NCBI RefSeq assembly: GCF_014084045.1
Contig: NZ_CP043732.1
Coordinates: 372,001 to 436,000 of the forward strand
Direction: 5' to 3'
From: Microbacterium esteraromaticum
Lineage (GTDB): Bacteria; Actinomycetota; Actinomycetes; Actinomycetales; Microbacteriaceae
DNA length: 64,000 nt
Part shown: positions 36,397-45,349 of the stretch, in pieces
Layout: every line of letters begins with the position of its first letter
How positions within the stretch are numbered: the stretch's first letter is position 1
The notes under the pieces: generated by a model
Told to the model about the DNA's origin: nothing
Databases searched by the model: none
Seen by the model: only the letters and a program-made list of their open reading frames with translations
Translations under genes and position numbers: made by a program

Positions 36397-37731
36397 CTAG
36401 TTCTCGTAACCTGCCTGGATGTCGCTCAGGACCTGGTCGGTCGCCTTGCCGTCGACCCAGTCGACCATGCCCTTCCAGAACGAGCCGGAGCCCACCGTGG
36501 ACGGCATCAGGTCGGACGCGTCGAAGCGGAAGACGGTCGAGTCGTCCTGCAGGATGCCCATGGCCTCCTGGAGGAACTCGCTGCTCGCCAGGCTCGCGTC
36601 GGCGTTCTTGTTGGCAGAGATCACGCCGCCCAGCTCGACGCGCGCGTCGGCGAACTCGGGGGATGCCATGAACTCGAGCACCTCGACGGTGGCCGCGTCG
36701 TCGTTGAAGGCTGCGACGAACTCGCCGCCACCCTCGACCTGCAGCTCGCCCTCGGTGATGCCGGGGGTGATGAAGGCGTACACGTCGCCCTCGGGGCCGA
36801 CCTCGGGCGTCTCGCCTGCGGCGTTCTTCACGTCGAGGAAGTTGGCCGAGAGGAACGATGCCTGGTGGGTCAGCGCGCAGCTGCCGTCGGCGACCTTGGC
36901 GGCGACGTCGGCGAACGCGGTCGAGTTGATGCTCTTCACGTCGCCGAAGCCGGCGTTCACGTAGTCGGGGTTGAGGATGATCGAGCCGACTGCGTCGAAC
37001 GCCTCCTTGATCTCGGGGTCGGTGAACTTCACGTCGCCGGCCACCCAGTCGTCGTAGACGTCAGGACCTGCCTGGCGCAGCACGAGGTCCTCGATCCAGT
37101 CGGTTCCGGGCCAGCCCGACGCGTCGCCCGACGCGAAGCCTGCGCACCAGGGCGCCTGGCCCGACTTCTCCTTGATGGTGTCGGTGAGAGCGATCATCTC
37201 GTCCCACGTCTTGGGAACCTCGACGCCCCACTCCTTGAACTTGGCGGGCGAGTACCAGACGTAGCCCTTCAGATTCGCGAGCATCGGCGCGGCGTAGAAC
37301 GTGTCGTCGAACGTGCCGTAGGCCTTCCAGTCCTCCGACCAGTTCTCGTCGACGGCCTTCGAGACGCTCTCCGGTGCCTCGACGACCTTCCCGGTCTCGA
37401 CGAGCGTCTTGAGCAGACCCGGCTGCGGCACGACGGCGATGTCGGGGGCGTCGCCACCGGTCACCTTGGTGACGATGTTGCCCTCGAAGCTCTTGTCGCC
37501 GGTGTACTCGACCTTGATGCCGGTCTCCTTCTCGAAGGCGGCGAAGCTCTCGTTGAGGTCGTCTGCCTCCGTGCCGGTGATGCCACCGGAGATGCGCACG
37601 GTCGCGCCCTTCACATCGCCATCACCACCTCCCTCTCCGGGGGTGGCCTCCGCGCAACCGGTCAGGGCGATTGCTGTCGCTCCGACCAGGGCGAGGGGAG
37701 CAAGCAGGCGGTATCGCTGTGACAGAGCCAT
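36397..37731 (-). CDS. Sugar ABC transporter substrate-binding lipoprotein
   Basis: A 444-residue extracytoplasmic solute-binding protein (family 1). The signal peptide ends in lipobox ALTGC with the lipidated Cys26. The mature part has VRISGGITGTEADDLNESFA, FEKETGIKVEYTGD, PDIAVVPQPGLLK and WSEDWKAYGTFDDTFYAAPM, as in alpha-glucoside or oligosaccharide binders. It heads the operon and is followed by two permeases. Operator-like palindromes lie upstream and a LacI gene is divergent. Confidence 0.94.
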   Translation of the reverse strand: MALSQRYRLLAPLALVGATAIALTGCAEATPGEGGGDGDVKGATVRISGGITGTEADDLNESFAAFEKETGIKVEYTGDKSFEGNIVTKVTGGDAPDIAVVPQPGLLKTLVETGKVVEAPESVSKAVDENWSEDWKAYGTFDDTFYAAPMLANLKGYVWYSPAKFKEWGVEVPKTWDEMIALTDTIKEKSGQAPWCAGFASGDASGWPGTDWIEDLVLRQAGPDVYDDWVAGDVKFTDPEIKEAFDAVGSIILNPDYVNAGFGDVKSINSTAFADVAAKVADGSCALTHQASFLSANFLDVKNAAGETPEVGPEGDVYAFITPGITEGELQVEGGGEFVAAFNDDAATVEVLEFMASPEFADARVELGGVISANKNADASLASSEFLQEAMGILQDDSTVFRFDASDLMPSTVGSGSFWKGMVDWVDGKATDQVLSDIQAGYEN

Positions 37732-37792
37732 GTGTTTTCTCCTCTTCCAGGGTGTTCCGGACCTCTTTCGGCGGAGAATTCCGCAACGTTGA

Positions 37793-37928
37793 GGAACCGA
37801 TTCCAGGACAACCTACTTGCCCCGGGCGCCCCGGCACAATGCCACGCGGAGACAATCACACAACCGTTGTGCAGCCGTGACCCCGCGTGTGGGAGCGCTC
37901 CCACAGCCTAACCTGTGGAACCGGTTCC
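37793..37928. promoter_or_regulatory. Three palindromic operators between the sugar operon and lacI
   Basis: GGAACCGATTCC (37793-37804), TGTGGGAGCGCTCCCACA (37888-37905, perfect 18 bp) and GGAACCGGTTCC (37917-37928, perfect 12 bp) lie in the 249-bp divergent spacer. All have the central CG and the inverted-half structure of LacI-family operators. GGAACCGNTTCC occurs on both the transporter and regulator sides, fitting shared repression; the third type may bind a different LacI protein. The region also must contain both promoters. Confidence 0.65.
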
Positions 37929-37980
37929 CTTCCACGCTCGATCTCGATACGCTGACCAGGCCCACCCCCGGAGGAACCCC

Positions 37981-38988
37981 ATGAGCACGATCGCCGACGT
38001 CGCCGCACGAGCCGGCGTCTCCAAGGCCACGGCGAGCCGTGCGCTCAGCGGCGGCGGATACGTGTCGAACGAGACCAGGGAGAGAGTGCGCGCGGCCGCT
38101 CGCGAACTGCACTACGTCGCCCACTCCTCCGCCACGAGCCTCGCCACCGGCCGATCGCTTTCGGTGGGCGTGATCATTCCGGCACTCGATCGCTGGTTCT
38201 TCGCCGAGCTGCTCGCGGGCATCCAGCAGGGCCTGCTCGATGCCGGGCAGGATCTCGTCCTCTATGGCACCCAGGAGGGGTCGGACGAGCGGGCGCGGCT
38301 CTTCTCGGACGTGCTGCCCCGCCGACGCCTGGACGGGATCATCGCTGTCGGCATCCAGCCCAGCACCCATGAGCTGGAGACGCTCATGCAGGTCGGGTCG
38401 CCGCTCGTGAGCATCGGCGCCTACCGCGAGGACAACAGCGCCGTGTCGATCGACGACGAGGCGGCGGCTCGCATCGCGACCGAGCATCTGATCGACCTCG
38501 GGCACCGCGACATCGCCTTCCTCGGCGGGCGCGAGGATGCCGCGACGCATGCATACGGCGACGAGCAGCGCCTGCGCGGCTACCGCGCCGCGATGACGAC
38601 GGCATCGCTGCACGCCGAGATCCGTCATGCGGTCGGGGAGTCGACGACGCCAGGCGGCTACGAGGCCGGCGTGCGGATGCTCGGCGACAGGCAGAACAGG
38701 CCGACAGCTTTCGTCGCCGTCTGCGACGAGGCCGCGATCGGCGGCATCATCGCCGCCAGACGGCTCGGCCTGTCTGTGCCGGCCGAGCTCAGCGTCGTCG
38801 GGATCGACGATCATGCACACGCCGAGATGTTCGCGCTGACGACCGTGCGCCAGCAGCCGAGGATGCAGGGGCTGGCCGCGGTCGAGCTGCTGCGCCGGCG
38901 GATGGATGCCCCTGACGCACCTGCTGAGCATCAGGCGCTGGCATCGGAGCTGGTCGTGCGCGCGTCGACCGCGGTGCCGCGCGCATAG
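37981..38988 (+). CDS. LacI-family transcriptional regulator
   Basis: A 335-residue repressor with N-terminal helix-turn-helix and hinge (STIADVAARAGVSKATASRA, then LSGGGYVSNETRERV) and a periplasmic-binding-like sensor domain (SVGVIIPALDRWFFAELLAG, HLIDLGHRDIAFLGG, LSVVGIDDHAHAEMFALTTV). It is divergent from the sugar ABC operon, and the palindromes between the two are the likely binding sites. The inducer is presumably the transported sugar or a derivative. Confidence 0.93.
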   Translation: MSTIADVAARAGVSKATASRALSGGGYVSNETRERVRAAARELHYVAHSSATSLATGRSLSVGVIIPALDRWFFAELLAGIQQGLLDAGQDLVLYGTQEGSDERARLFSDVLPRRRLDGIIAVGIQPSTHELETLMQVGSPLVSIGAYREDNSAVSIDDEAAARIATEHLIDLGHRDIAFLGGREDAATHAYGDEQRLRGYRAAMTTASLHAEIRHAVGESTTPGGYEAGVRMLGDRQNRPTAFVAVCDEAAIGGIIAARRLGLSVPAELSVVGIDDHAHAEMFALTTVRQQPRMQGLAAVELLRRRMDAPDAPAEHQALASELVVRASTAVPRA

Positions 38989-39020
38989 CGCCCTGAATCG
39001 AGACCGGCCCCGTGAACGGC

Positions 39021-39052
39021 AGAAGGCCCCCGGTCGGAACCGGGGGCCTTCT
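39021..39052. terminator. Bidirectional terminator between lacI and rplL
   Basis: AGAAGGCCCCCGGT (39021-39034) and ACCGGGGGCCTTCT (39039-39052) form a perfect 14-bp stem with a CGGA loop between two converging genes; the A and T ends serve both directions. Confidence 0.9.
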
Positions 39053-39070
39053 GTAGGCGGTGACGCGTGA

Positions 39071-39454
39071 TTACTTGAGGGTGACCGTGGCGCCGGCGGC
39101 CTCCAGGGCCTCCTTCGCCTTGTCTGCGGTCTCCTTGTTGGCGCCCTCGAGGACGGCCTTCGGAGCACCGTCGACGACGGCCTTGGCCTCGCCGAGGCCC
39201 AGCGAGGTGAGCTCGCGGACGGTCTTGATGACCTGGATCTTCTTGTCGCCGGCAGCCTCGAGGATGACGTCGAACGAGTCCTTCTCCTCCTCGGCAGCGG
39301 CCTCGCCAGCGCCACCGGCAGCGCCGGCAACGGCGACGGGGGCGGCAGCGGTGACGTCGAACTTCTCCTCGAACGCCTTCACGAACTCGCTGAGCTCGAC
39401 AAGGGTGAGACCAGCAAACTGCTCCAGCAGCTCCTCAGTGGTGAGCTTCGCCAT
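39071..39454 (-). CDS. rplL: 50S ribosomal protein L7/L12
   Basis: The 127-residue stalk protein has the N-terminal dimerisation helices ([20 protein letters not shown]), an Ala/Gly/Glu-rich hinge (about 36-58) and the C-terminal domain [20 protein letters not shown] through [20 protein letters not shown] that binds translation factors. It lies 49 bp after rplJ, the usual order. Confidence 0.98.
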   Translation of the reverse strand: MAKLTTEELLEQFAGLTLVELSEFVKAFEEKFDVTAAAPVAVAGAAGGAGEAAAEEEKDSFDVILEAAGDKKIQVIKTVRELTSLGLGEAKAVVDGAPKAVLEGANKETADKAKEALEAAGATVTLK

Positions 39455-39503
39455 GATGTTTTCTCCTAATGAATGGGGTTTGTGTGAGGAAATCGCCGGA
39501 CGC

Positions 39504-39992
39504 TCACGCGGCCTCTGCGGTCTCCAGCTTTTCGCGAAGCGCGTCGATGGTGGCCGCAGCCTTGCCCATCGTCGCCTTCATCATGCCCGCTGCCTTCGCC
39601 AGCAGAACCTCACGGCTCTCGAGCGAGGCGTACTTGTTGACCTCGTCGGCGTCGAGGGTCTTGCCCTCGAAGACGCCGCCCTTGATCACGAGAAGCGGGT
39701 TGGCCTTGGCGAAGTCACGAAGAGCCTTGGCAGTGGCGACGAAGTCACCGTGCACGAACGCCACAGCCGACGGGCCCTTGAAGCCGTCGTCAAGCGTCGT
39801 GATCCCCGCGTTGTTCGCGGCGATCTTGGTCAGCGTGTTCTTCACCACGGCGTACTCCGCGTCCTGACGGATAGCCGTGCGCAGCTCCTTGAGCTGGGCA
39901 ACCGTCAGACCGCGGTACTCGGTCAGCAGGACGGCGTTCGAGTTCTCGAAAGACTTCGTGAGCTCGGCAACCGTTGCATCCTTCTGCGCCAT
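39504..39992 (-). CDS. rplJ: 50S ribosomal protein L10
   Basis: The 162-residue stalk base protein carries [20 protein letters not shown] near the front and a C-terminal helical tail that holds L7/L12 dimers. ATG 39992 ([11 protein letters not shown]) is preferred over the ATG two codons earlier because it matches the family start. The structured leader upstream (39993-40175) is the expected autoregulatory site. Confidence 0.97.
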   Translation of the reverse strand: MAQKDATVAELTKSFENSNAVLLTEYRGLTVAQLKELRTAIRQDAEYAVVKNTLTKIAANNAGITTLDDGFKGPSAVAFVHGDFVATAKALRDFAKANPLLVIKGGVFEGKTLDADEVNKYASLESREVLLAKAAGMMKATMGKAAATIDALREKLETAEAA

Positions 39993-40175
39993 GGTCACTC
40001 CTTACGTGTACGGACGCCACGCGGATGCGGGACGTCGACCTCGACCACCCACCACATGAGAGAAGCTCCGGCGCAAGCGCACGGAGCTTCAAAAGAATTC
40101 GCACACCTGCGCGGGCCCCTGCTGAGCAGTGCTTCGATCGCCTCGCGCTTGCGCGCACGACGATGACCGGCGGTC
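39993..40175 (-). promoter_or_regulatory. L10 leader (rplJL autoregulatory mRNA region)
   Basis: The untranslated region before rplJ holds a hairpin with arms GAAGCTCCG (40062-40070) and CGGAGCTTC (40082-40090) whose extended stem includes GCGC pairs, then unpaired sequence to the start codon. Position and layout fit the L10 leader, to which the L10(L12)4 complex binds to limit its own synthesis. The upstream limit is estimated; the promoter should lie around 40180-40260. Confidence 0.65.
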
Positions 40176-40264
40176 TTCGGTTACCGATACTCTACGGCAT
40201 CCCGCTCCCCCACCCAAATCCCCGCCCTGTGCACCACCGGCGTCGACTCCGTCCTTGCCCCTGT

Positions 40265-40333
40265 TGAGCTACCTCGCCCCCGTTGGTTCACGTAAGTGAG
40301 CAGGGGCGGGGTAGCTGAACGGGGGCGAGGACG
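40265..40333. repeat. Palindromic extragenic element, copy A
   Basis: CCTCGCCCCCGTT (40272-40284) pairs exactly with AACGGGGGCGAGG (40318-40330) around a core TGAGCAGGGGCGGGGTAGC. A related copy lies at 41448-41515 on the other side of the AbiEi/DUF559 gene, in the same orientation. Confidence 0.8.
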
Positions 40334-40341
40334 ACAAGCGA

Positions 40342-41325
40342 TCACCCGGGTGGGCGGATGCCGAACGATGCCAGCTTCGCGCCGAGAGCCGACGCGCTCG
40401 TAATGTCCTCCGAGCCCCAGCGGACGATGCGCCATCCGGTGACGCCCCGGATGTCGTCTTCACGCCGCTTCTCGGCGATGACGACCTCGTCGGCGCTTCT
40501 TCGCCCTCGAATGCTGTCGTCGAGGTACTTGCCCTGACCGTCGAACTCTCCGAAACACCGTGACCGTCGAAACCCGAAATCGAGCCAGTAGTTCTGTCCG
40601 GCCGAGCCCACGACGTGCACCTGGAGCGCAGGGGCGCTGAAGCCGAGGCTCAGCAGATGCAGCCGACTCACGCTCTCGCCCGGCAACTGCGCACGTCCGT
40701 CCGCGACGCTCAGGATCTCCCTCGCACCCCTGATACCGGGACGGCGGGGACGCTCGGCACGCGCCAACATCTGCTCCTTCCAGTCCCGGGTGATGTCTGC
40801 GTCCTGTACCTGCCCTGACACCGCGACGCTTCGCAGAGCGGCGTCCGCGGCCGACAGCGCAACGGTCGCCGCGCTCGTGCACGCGAGATCGAGCACCGTG
40901 CGCTCGAGCGAGGTGCAGCGGATTCCGTCGCGTTCGACGATGTCAACGGCGTCGATCGGCACACGATGCCACATCACTCCGGCGGCCGTCCTTCCGTGAC
41001 GCGCGGTCATGATCGCCGCATGCACGCGCTTCGGCGCGAGCCTGTACAGAGGCAGGCCATGCAGCACCGCAGCCGAAGCACCCCAGAAGACCGGCCCGGG
41101 CGCCGCGGAGTTGAGCTGGGTCGCCACCACCTCCACGAGGTGGCGGCCTTCATTCCACAGGGATGCCCATGCGTCACCCTCCACGTATCGGTTGTTGCGC
41201 ACTCGGCGGAGCACGCCGTCGGTCACCAGGTGCTCGATCTCGCGCTCGGAATGGCCGCGAGAGCGGAGCTCCGCTCGAGTGGTGATGAGAGCGCGAGCTC
41301 CTGCGATGTCGATGCTCTTCGGCAT
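40342..41325 (-). CDS. AbiEi-like N-terminal / DUF559 nuclease-fold protein
   Basis: The 327-residue protein begins with a winged-helix region like the AbiEi antitoxin family (DIAGARALITTRAELRSRGH, VRNNRYVEGDAW, PVFWGASAAVLHGLPLYRLA). It ends with a DUF559/Vsr-like nuclease-fold domain (NYWLDFGFRRSRCFGEFDGQ, GWRIVRWGSEDI). Acid and basic residues of the fold are mostly kept. No AbiEii toxin gene lies beside it, so it is a solitary member, as is common in Microbacteriaceae, with unknown role. ATG 41325 starts MPKSIDIAGARAL. It is bracketed by two palindromic elements. Confidence 0.75.
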   Translation of the reverse strand: MPKSIDIAGARALITTRAELRSRGHSEREIEHLVTDGVLRRVRNNRYVEGDAWASLWNEGRHLVEVVATQLNSAAPGPVFWGASAAVLHGLPLYRLAPKRVHAAIMTARHGRTAAGVMWHRVPIDAVDIVERDGIRCTSLERTVLDLACTSAATVALSAADAALRSVAVSGQVQDADITRDWKEQMLARAERPRRPGIRGAREILSVADGRAQLPGESVSRLHLLSLGFSAPALQVHVVGSAGQNYWLDFGFRRSRCFGEFDGQGKYLDDSIRGRRSADEVVIAEKRREDDIRGVTGWRIVRWGSEDITSASALGAKLASFGIRPPG

Positions 41326-41447
41326 CCACCGATCCTGGTCGCTCGCCGCATCCGCCCTCGGTCTGCCCACAGCCGTACCGCGATCTGGCACCGAATCCGC
41401 GATTGTGGAGGACGACTGAACGCAAGCCACTCGCTCCCGCCCCCGCT

Positions 41448-41515
41448 GACCTACTTCGCCCCCGTTCGCTTACGCAGCTGAGCAGGGGCGGGGTAGCCGA
41501 ACCGGGGCGAAGACG
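41448..41515. repeat. Palindromic extragenic element, copy B
   Basis: CTTCGCCCCCGTT (41454-41466) pairs with AACCGGGGCGAAG (41500-41512) with one mismatch, around the same 19-base core as copy A (TGAGCAGGGGCGGGGTAGC, here 41479-41497). It lies between the AbiEi/DUF559 and YqaJ genes; the rest of the 265-bp gap shows no gene. Confidence 0.8.
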
Positions 41516-41590
41516 AAGGGGGGTGCCCCGGGGTGCCGGGGCGCGGCGTGTGAGCGGGGGACGCGCGGGGGCGGGAGTTAGGCTTCTGAG

Positions 41591-42268
41591 GTGACTCCCG
41601 AACTCCACGCTCGCATCCTCGCGGACTCCCGCGATCGGGTCGCCTGGCTTCGGGCACGGGCACGCGGGATCACGGCGACCGACGTCGCTGGGCTGTCCGG
41701 CGAGGCCTCGATCGCACGCGCGGCGGATGCCAAGCTCGGAGCCGGTCCGCGGTTCGGCGGCAACGCCTACACCGATCACGGTCGCCGTCGCGAGCCGGAG
41801 ATCGCAGCCTGGGTCGCTGCGACGCACGGCATCCTGCCGTCGTCAGCGCTGTTCCACGCCGAGGTCGAGAAGCGCCACCTTGCTACTCCCGACGGGATCT
41901 GCGTCGACGGCGAGGGCCGCGTGCTGCTCGCCGAGATCAAGACCACCAACAAGTCGTGGCGCACGATTCCGCGCACGTACCTGCGGCAGGTGTGGTGGCA
42001 GCAGCACGTGCTCGGCGCCGAGCGCACGCTGTTCGTCTGGGAAGAGCATGACGACTTCAATCCCATCCACGACGAGCCCCGCTCGGTGTGGATCGACCGC
42101 GACGAGAAGGAGATCGACCAGCTGGTCGGTCTCGCGACCCGCCTGATCGACGAGCTCTACCGCCGGACCACGGGTCAGACGCCTCCCTCGCGCGCGCCTC
42201 TCGCGCCGAGCCGCCGCAACGCGCTGCGTGAACGCGACATGTTCCGCGCCCTCGCACTCTCGGAGTGA
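41591..42268 (+). CDS. YqaJ/lambda-exonuclease-like nuclease
   Basis: The 225-residue protein has the PD-(D/E)XK core of phage-type recombinases: WLRARARGITATDVAGLSGE at the front, RREPEIAAWVAATHG, the Asp in HLATPDGICVDGEG, and LLAEIKTTNKSWRTIP with the Glu-x-Lys pair, then YLRQVWWQQHVLGAER. These enzymes chew one strand of DNA ends. It is a lone gene with no recombinase or phage genes nearby and normal base composition, as seen in many actinobacterial chromosomes, so its job is unclear. Start GTG 41591 follows a TGAG spacer. Confidence 0.85.
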   Translation: MTPELHARILADSRDRVAWLRARARGITATDVAGLSGEASIARAADAKLGAGPRFGGNAYTDHGRRREPEIAAWVAATHGILPSSALFHAEVEKRHLATPDGICVDGEGRVLLAEIKTTNKSWRTIPRTYLRQVWWQQHVLGAERTLFVWEEHDDFNPIHDEPRSVWIDRDEKEIDQLVGLATRLIDELYRRTTGQTPPSRAPLAPSRRNALRERDMFRALALSE

Positions 42269-42311
42269 CCAGGAGCCCGGCACCGACCGAGCACCCCAGG
42301 GCGAGCACCCG

Positions 42312-43187
42312 TCACACCGGGGCGAGCACCCGCGCCGCCTCTGCCGCGACCTCGGCCGCGATCTCGTCGAGCAGCCGTGAACGCAGGTTCCACTGCTGCC
42401 AGTGCAGACCCACGCGCAGCGTCGGCCCGCCGAGGGGCACGAGCACACCCGCATCCTGCAGCACGGGCACCATCCCCCAGCCGAGCCCGAGCTCGACGGC
42501 GCGTGCGTAGTCATGCGAGGCGGGCACGTAGTGACGAGGCACCCCTTCGGGGCTGACGCCGTTCGCGCGCAGCCACTCATGCTGCAGCGTGTCGCGGCGA
42601 TCGAAGTCGACGAAGGGTGCAAGGGCGAGCGCATCGGGGGTGACGCCGCGGCCGAACCAGCGGTCGGCGAAGCCACGCTCGGCCATCGCACGGTATTCCA
42701 GCACGCCGAGCGGGGAGGACGAGCATCCGGCCACCGGCGTCTCCTCACTCGTCACCGCCGCCATCACCGTGCCCGACTCGAGCAGCCGGGCGGTGAAGTT
42801 CTGGTCGTCGCGGTGCAGGTCGAAGTCGATCGCCCGCTCAGCCGACATCCGCGCCAGCGGCTGCAGGAACCAGGTCGCCATCGAGTCGGCGTTGACCGCA
42901 AGCGGGATGCTGATGCGCGCCCCCTCTTCATCCAGCCCGAGGCTGCCCAGCGCGTCGTGTTCGAGCAGGGCGATCTGTCGGGCCAGCCTGACGACCGCCT
43001 CGCCCGCCGCGGTGAGACGCACCGGCTTGGTGCGCACGACGAGCACTCGACCCAGCTGCTGCTCGAGCAGCTTGAGGCGCTGACTCACCGCAGACGGGGT
43101 GATCCGCAGGCGCCGGGAACCCGCCTCGAGGGTGCCCTCGTCGGCGACGGCCGCCACGGTGGCGGCGAGCTCAGGATCGATCCGCAT
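42312..43187 (-). CDS. lysG: LysR-family regulator of the lysine/arginine exporter
   Basis: A 291-residue ArgP/LysG-type activator. Its helix-turn-helix is LEAGSRRLRITPSAVSQRLK, followed by the effector domain with RISIPLAVNADSMATWFLQP, typical of ArgP/LysG. ATG 43187 gives MRIDPELAATVAAVADEGTL, the family start; earlier ATGs at 43190 and 43220 exist. It is divergent from lysE with 73 bp between, the classic LysG/LysE pair in which the activator senses intracellular lysine or arginine. Confidence 0.92.
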   Translation of the reverse strand: MRIDPELAATVAAVADEGTLEAGSRRLRITPSAVSQRLKLLEQQLGRVLVVRTKPVRLTAAGEAVVRLARQIALLEHDALGSLGLDEEGARISIPLAVNADSMATWFLQPLARMSAERAIDFDLHRDDQNFTARLLESGTVMAAVTSEETPVAGCSSSPLGVLEYRAMAERGFADRWFGRGVTPDALALAPFVDFDRRDTLQHEWLRANGVSPEGVPRHYVPASHDYARAVELGLGWGMVPVLQDAGVLVPLGGPTLRVGLHWQQWNLRSRLLDEIAAEVAAEAARVLAPV

Positions 43188-43260
43188 CATAAGCAATGCT
43201 AATGGTTCAGAAGAGATCATCGCTGGTGCTCATCATCACGACGGACATAGCGTGATCTGC
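43188..43260. promoter_or_regulatory. Divergent lysG/lysE control region
   Basis: The 73-bp space includes TTAGCATTGCTTATG on the lysG side (reading minus strand), an AT-rich, partly symmetric stretch (AGCAATGCTAAT) that suits a LysR-type T-N11-A site. It must contain both start signals; exact promoters are not clear. Confidence 0.45.
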
Positions 43261-43926
43261 ATGCTCACCCTTCTCGCCGGTCTCGGCCTCGGCCTCTCGC
43301 TCATCGTCGCCATCGGAGCTCAGAACGTGTTCGTGCTCCGCCAGGGCATCAGACGCGAGCACGTGCTCTGGGTCGTCATCATCTGCGCCGTCTCGGACGC
43401 GCTGCTGATCGTCGCCGGCGTGGCAGGGCTCGGTTACCTGGTATCGGCCGCCCCCTGGCTCGTCACCGTGGCTCGCTGGGCCGGTGCCGCCTTCCTGTTC
43501 GTCTACGCCGTGATGGCCGCGCGCCGCGCCTGGCGGGGCGGCGAGGCACTCAGCGTCGAGACGACGGATGCCTCTGACGCGACGTCATCGACCGGAGCGG
43601 GCACCGCGACGCTCACCCGAGCCGGCACGCGACTCGCGCCCGTGATCCTGACGACGCTCGCGCTCACCTGGCTCAACCCGCACGTGTATCTCGACACCGT
43701 GCTCATGCTGGGCTCGATCGCCGCCACTCACGGCGAGAACCGCTGGCTGTTCGCCGCGGGAGCCATCGTCGCGAGCATCGTATGGTTCACCGCGCTCGGA
43801 TTCGGTGCCCGCTACGTGGGCCGCTGGCTGCGCACCGAGCGTTCGTGGCGTGTGCTCGACGCCGTCATCGCGCTGGTCATGCTCACCCTCGCCGTGTCGC
43901 TCGTGCTGCCAGTGATGGCCGGCTGA
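43261..43926 (+). CDS. lysE: LysE-family basic amino acid exporter
   Basis: A 221-residue protein with six membrane helices and the signature GLSLIVAIGAQNVFVLRQGI near the start, then LTWLNPHVYLDTVLMLGSIA. A hydrophilic central loop (about 100-120, Thr/Ser/Ala-rich) separates two halves. LysE exports lysine and arginine when they build up, for instance during peptide use. It is paired with divergent lysG. Confidence 0.94.
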   Translation: MLTLLAGLGLGLSLIVAIGAQNVFVLRQGIRREHVLWVVIICAVSDALLIVAGVAGLGYLVSAAPWLVTVARWAGAAFLFVYAVMAARRAWRGGEALSVETTDASDATSSTGAGTATLTRAGTRLAPVILTTLALTWLNPHVYLDTVLMLGSIAATHGENRWLFAAGAIVASIVWFTALGFGARYVGRWLRTERSWRVLDAVIALVMLTLAVSLVLPVMAG

Positions 43927-44003
43927 CCGGCTCCGCCGCGCGGCTGGCCGGCCGACCCGGCTCCGCCGCGGAGAGACCGCCCCGCGCCGCCGGCGGGACG
44001 CAG

Positions 44004-44035
44004 AAGGCCCCCGCCGGCGAACCGGCGGGGGCCTT
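44004..44035. terminator. Bidirectional terminator between lysE and rplA
   Basis: AAGGCCCCCGCCGG and CCGGCGGGGGCCTT form a perfect 14-bp stem with a CGAA loop between two converging genes. Confidence 0.9.
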
Positions 44036-44052
44036 GATGCAGTCGGTCAGTC

Positions 44053-44742
44053 TCAGATGGCGTTGACGTCCAGCGGGATGCCGGGGCCGAACGTGGTCGA
44101 CACGGCGCCCTTCTGGATGTAGCGGCCCTTCGAGCTCGACGGCTTGAGGCGGACGATCTCTTCGAGAGCGGCGCCGATGTTCTCGTTCAGCTGCTCAGCG
44201 GTGAACGAGGCCTTGCCGACGATGAAGTGCACGTTGGCGTGCTTGTCGACGCGGAACTCGATCTTTCCGCCCTTGATCTCCTCGACGGCCTTGGCCGGGT
44301 TGGGGGTCACGGTGCCGGTCTTGGGGTTGGGCATGAGGCCACGGGGGCCGAGCACCTTGCCCAGACGACCGACCTGGCCCATGAGCTCGGGGGTCGAGAC
44401 GGCTGCGTCGAAGTCGGTCCAGCCGCCGGCGACCTTCTCGATGAGCTCGGCGCCGCCGACCTCGTCTGCGCCTGCGGCGATGGCGGCCTCAGCGGCGGCA
44501 CCGTTCGCGAACACGATGACGCGAGCGGTCTTGCCCGTGCCGTGCGGCAGCATGACGGTGCCGCGCACCATCTGGTCAGCCTTGCGGGGGTCGACCGAGA
44601 GCTTGAGCGCGACCTCGACGGTCGAGTCGAACTTCGCCGAACCGGTCTCCTTCGCGAGGGCGACGGCCTCGGTCGGGGTGTAGAAGCGGTCTGCCTCGAT
44701 CTTGGCGAGGGCAGCCTGGTATGCCTTGGACTTGGTAGCCAT
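44053..44742 (-). CDS. rplA: 50S ribosomal protein L1
   Basis: The 229-residue protein has the L1 signature [25 protein letters not shown] block ([19 protein letters not shown]), [31 protein letters not shown] and a standard end. It binds 23S rRNA at the L1 stalk and also its own mRNA. It follows rplK by 11 bp. Confidence 0.98.
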   Translation of the reverse strand: MATKSKAYQAALAKIEADRFYTPTEAVALAKETGSAKFDSTVEVALKLSVDPRKADQMVRGTVMLPHGTGKTARVIVFANGAAAEAAIAAGADEVGGAELIEKVAGGWTDFDAAVSTPELMGQVGRLGKVLGPRGLMPNPKTGTVTPNPAKAVEEIKGGKIEFRVDKHANVHFIVGKASFTAEQLNENIGAALEEIVRLKPSSSKGRYIQKGAVSTTFGPGIPLDVNAI

Positions 44743-44753
44743 TGTTATCTCCC

Positions 44754-45185
44754 TCAGCCCTCGACCGTGATGCCCATCGAGCGCGCGGTGCCCTCGATGA
44801 TCTTCGATGCGGCGTCGATGTCGTTCGCGTTCAGGTCAGCCTGCTTGGTCTCGGCGATCTGACGGACCTGGTCCTTGGTGATCTTGCCGACCTTGACGGT
44901 GTGCGGGGTGGCCGAGGCCTTCGCGACACCGGCGGCCTTCTTGATCAGCTCGGCTGCCGGCGGGGTCTTCAGGATGAACGTGAAGCTGCGGTCCTCGTAG
45001 ACGGTGATCTCCACGGGGATGACGTTGCCGCGCTGCGACTCGGTCGCGGCGTTGTACGCCTTGCAGAACTCCATGATGTTGACGCCGTGCTGACCGAGCG
45101 CGGGGCCGATCGGCGGCGCCGGGTTGGCTGCACCGGCGTTGATCTGAAGCTTGATCAGGCCGGTCACCTTCTTCTTAGGTGCCAT
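44754..45185 (-). CDS. rplK: 50S ribosomal protein L11
   Basis: The 143-residue protein begins [18 protein letters not shown] and carries [20 protein letters not shown] and the C-terminal signature [20 protein letters not shown]. It forms the GTPase-associated centre with 23S rRNA. ATG 45185 is the only sensible start; the open frame runs further up through antisense sequence of nusG. Confidence 0.98.
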   Translation of the reverse strand: MAPKKKVTGLIKLQINAGAANPAPPIGPALGQHGVNIMEFCKAYNAATESQRGNVIPVEITVYEDRSFTFILKTPPAAELIKKAAGVAKASATPHTVKVGKITKDQVRQIAETKQADLNANDIDAASKIIEGTARSMGITVEG

Positions 45186-45303
45186 TCTCTTTCCTTTCAT
45201 CGAGCGGATGCCCAGGGCATCCCTCTCCCGCCTCCCCGGCATCTCCGGGGCGCGGTGGTGTCTGCGCTCGCGCGCAAACCACAACAGTCTACCGCATGCA
45301 GAA

Positions 45304-45331
45304 CGCCCCGCCGGACGGAGCCGGCGGGGCG
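45304..45331. terminator. Terminator after nusG
   Basis: CGCCCCGCCGG (45304-45314) and CCGGCGGGGCG (45321-45331) form a perfect 11-bp stem with a 6-base loop 19 bp past the nusG stop. It separates secE-nusG from rplKA, whose promoter must lie in 45186-45303. Confidence 0.8.
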
Positions 45332-45349
45332 CTGTGCTGACGCTGAGCG

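Noticed and set aside
40342..41325. Complete AbiE type toxin-antitoxin system
   Set aside because: No nucleotidyltransferase (AbiEii) gene is next to it; the C-terminal domain is DUF559-like instead.
40342..42268. Prophage or defence island around the AbiEi/DUF559 and YqaJ genes
   Set aside because: There are no integrase, structural or other defence genes; base composition matches the surroundings and both neighbours are housekeeping genes.
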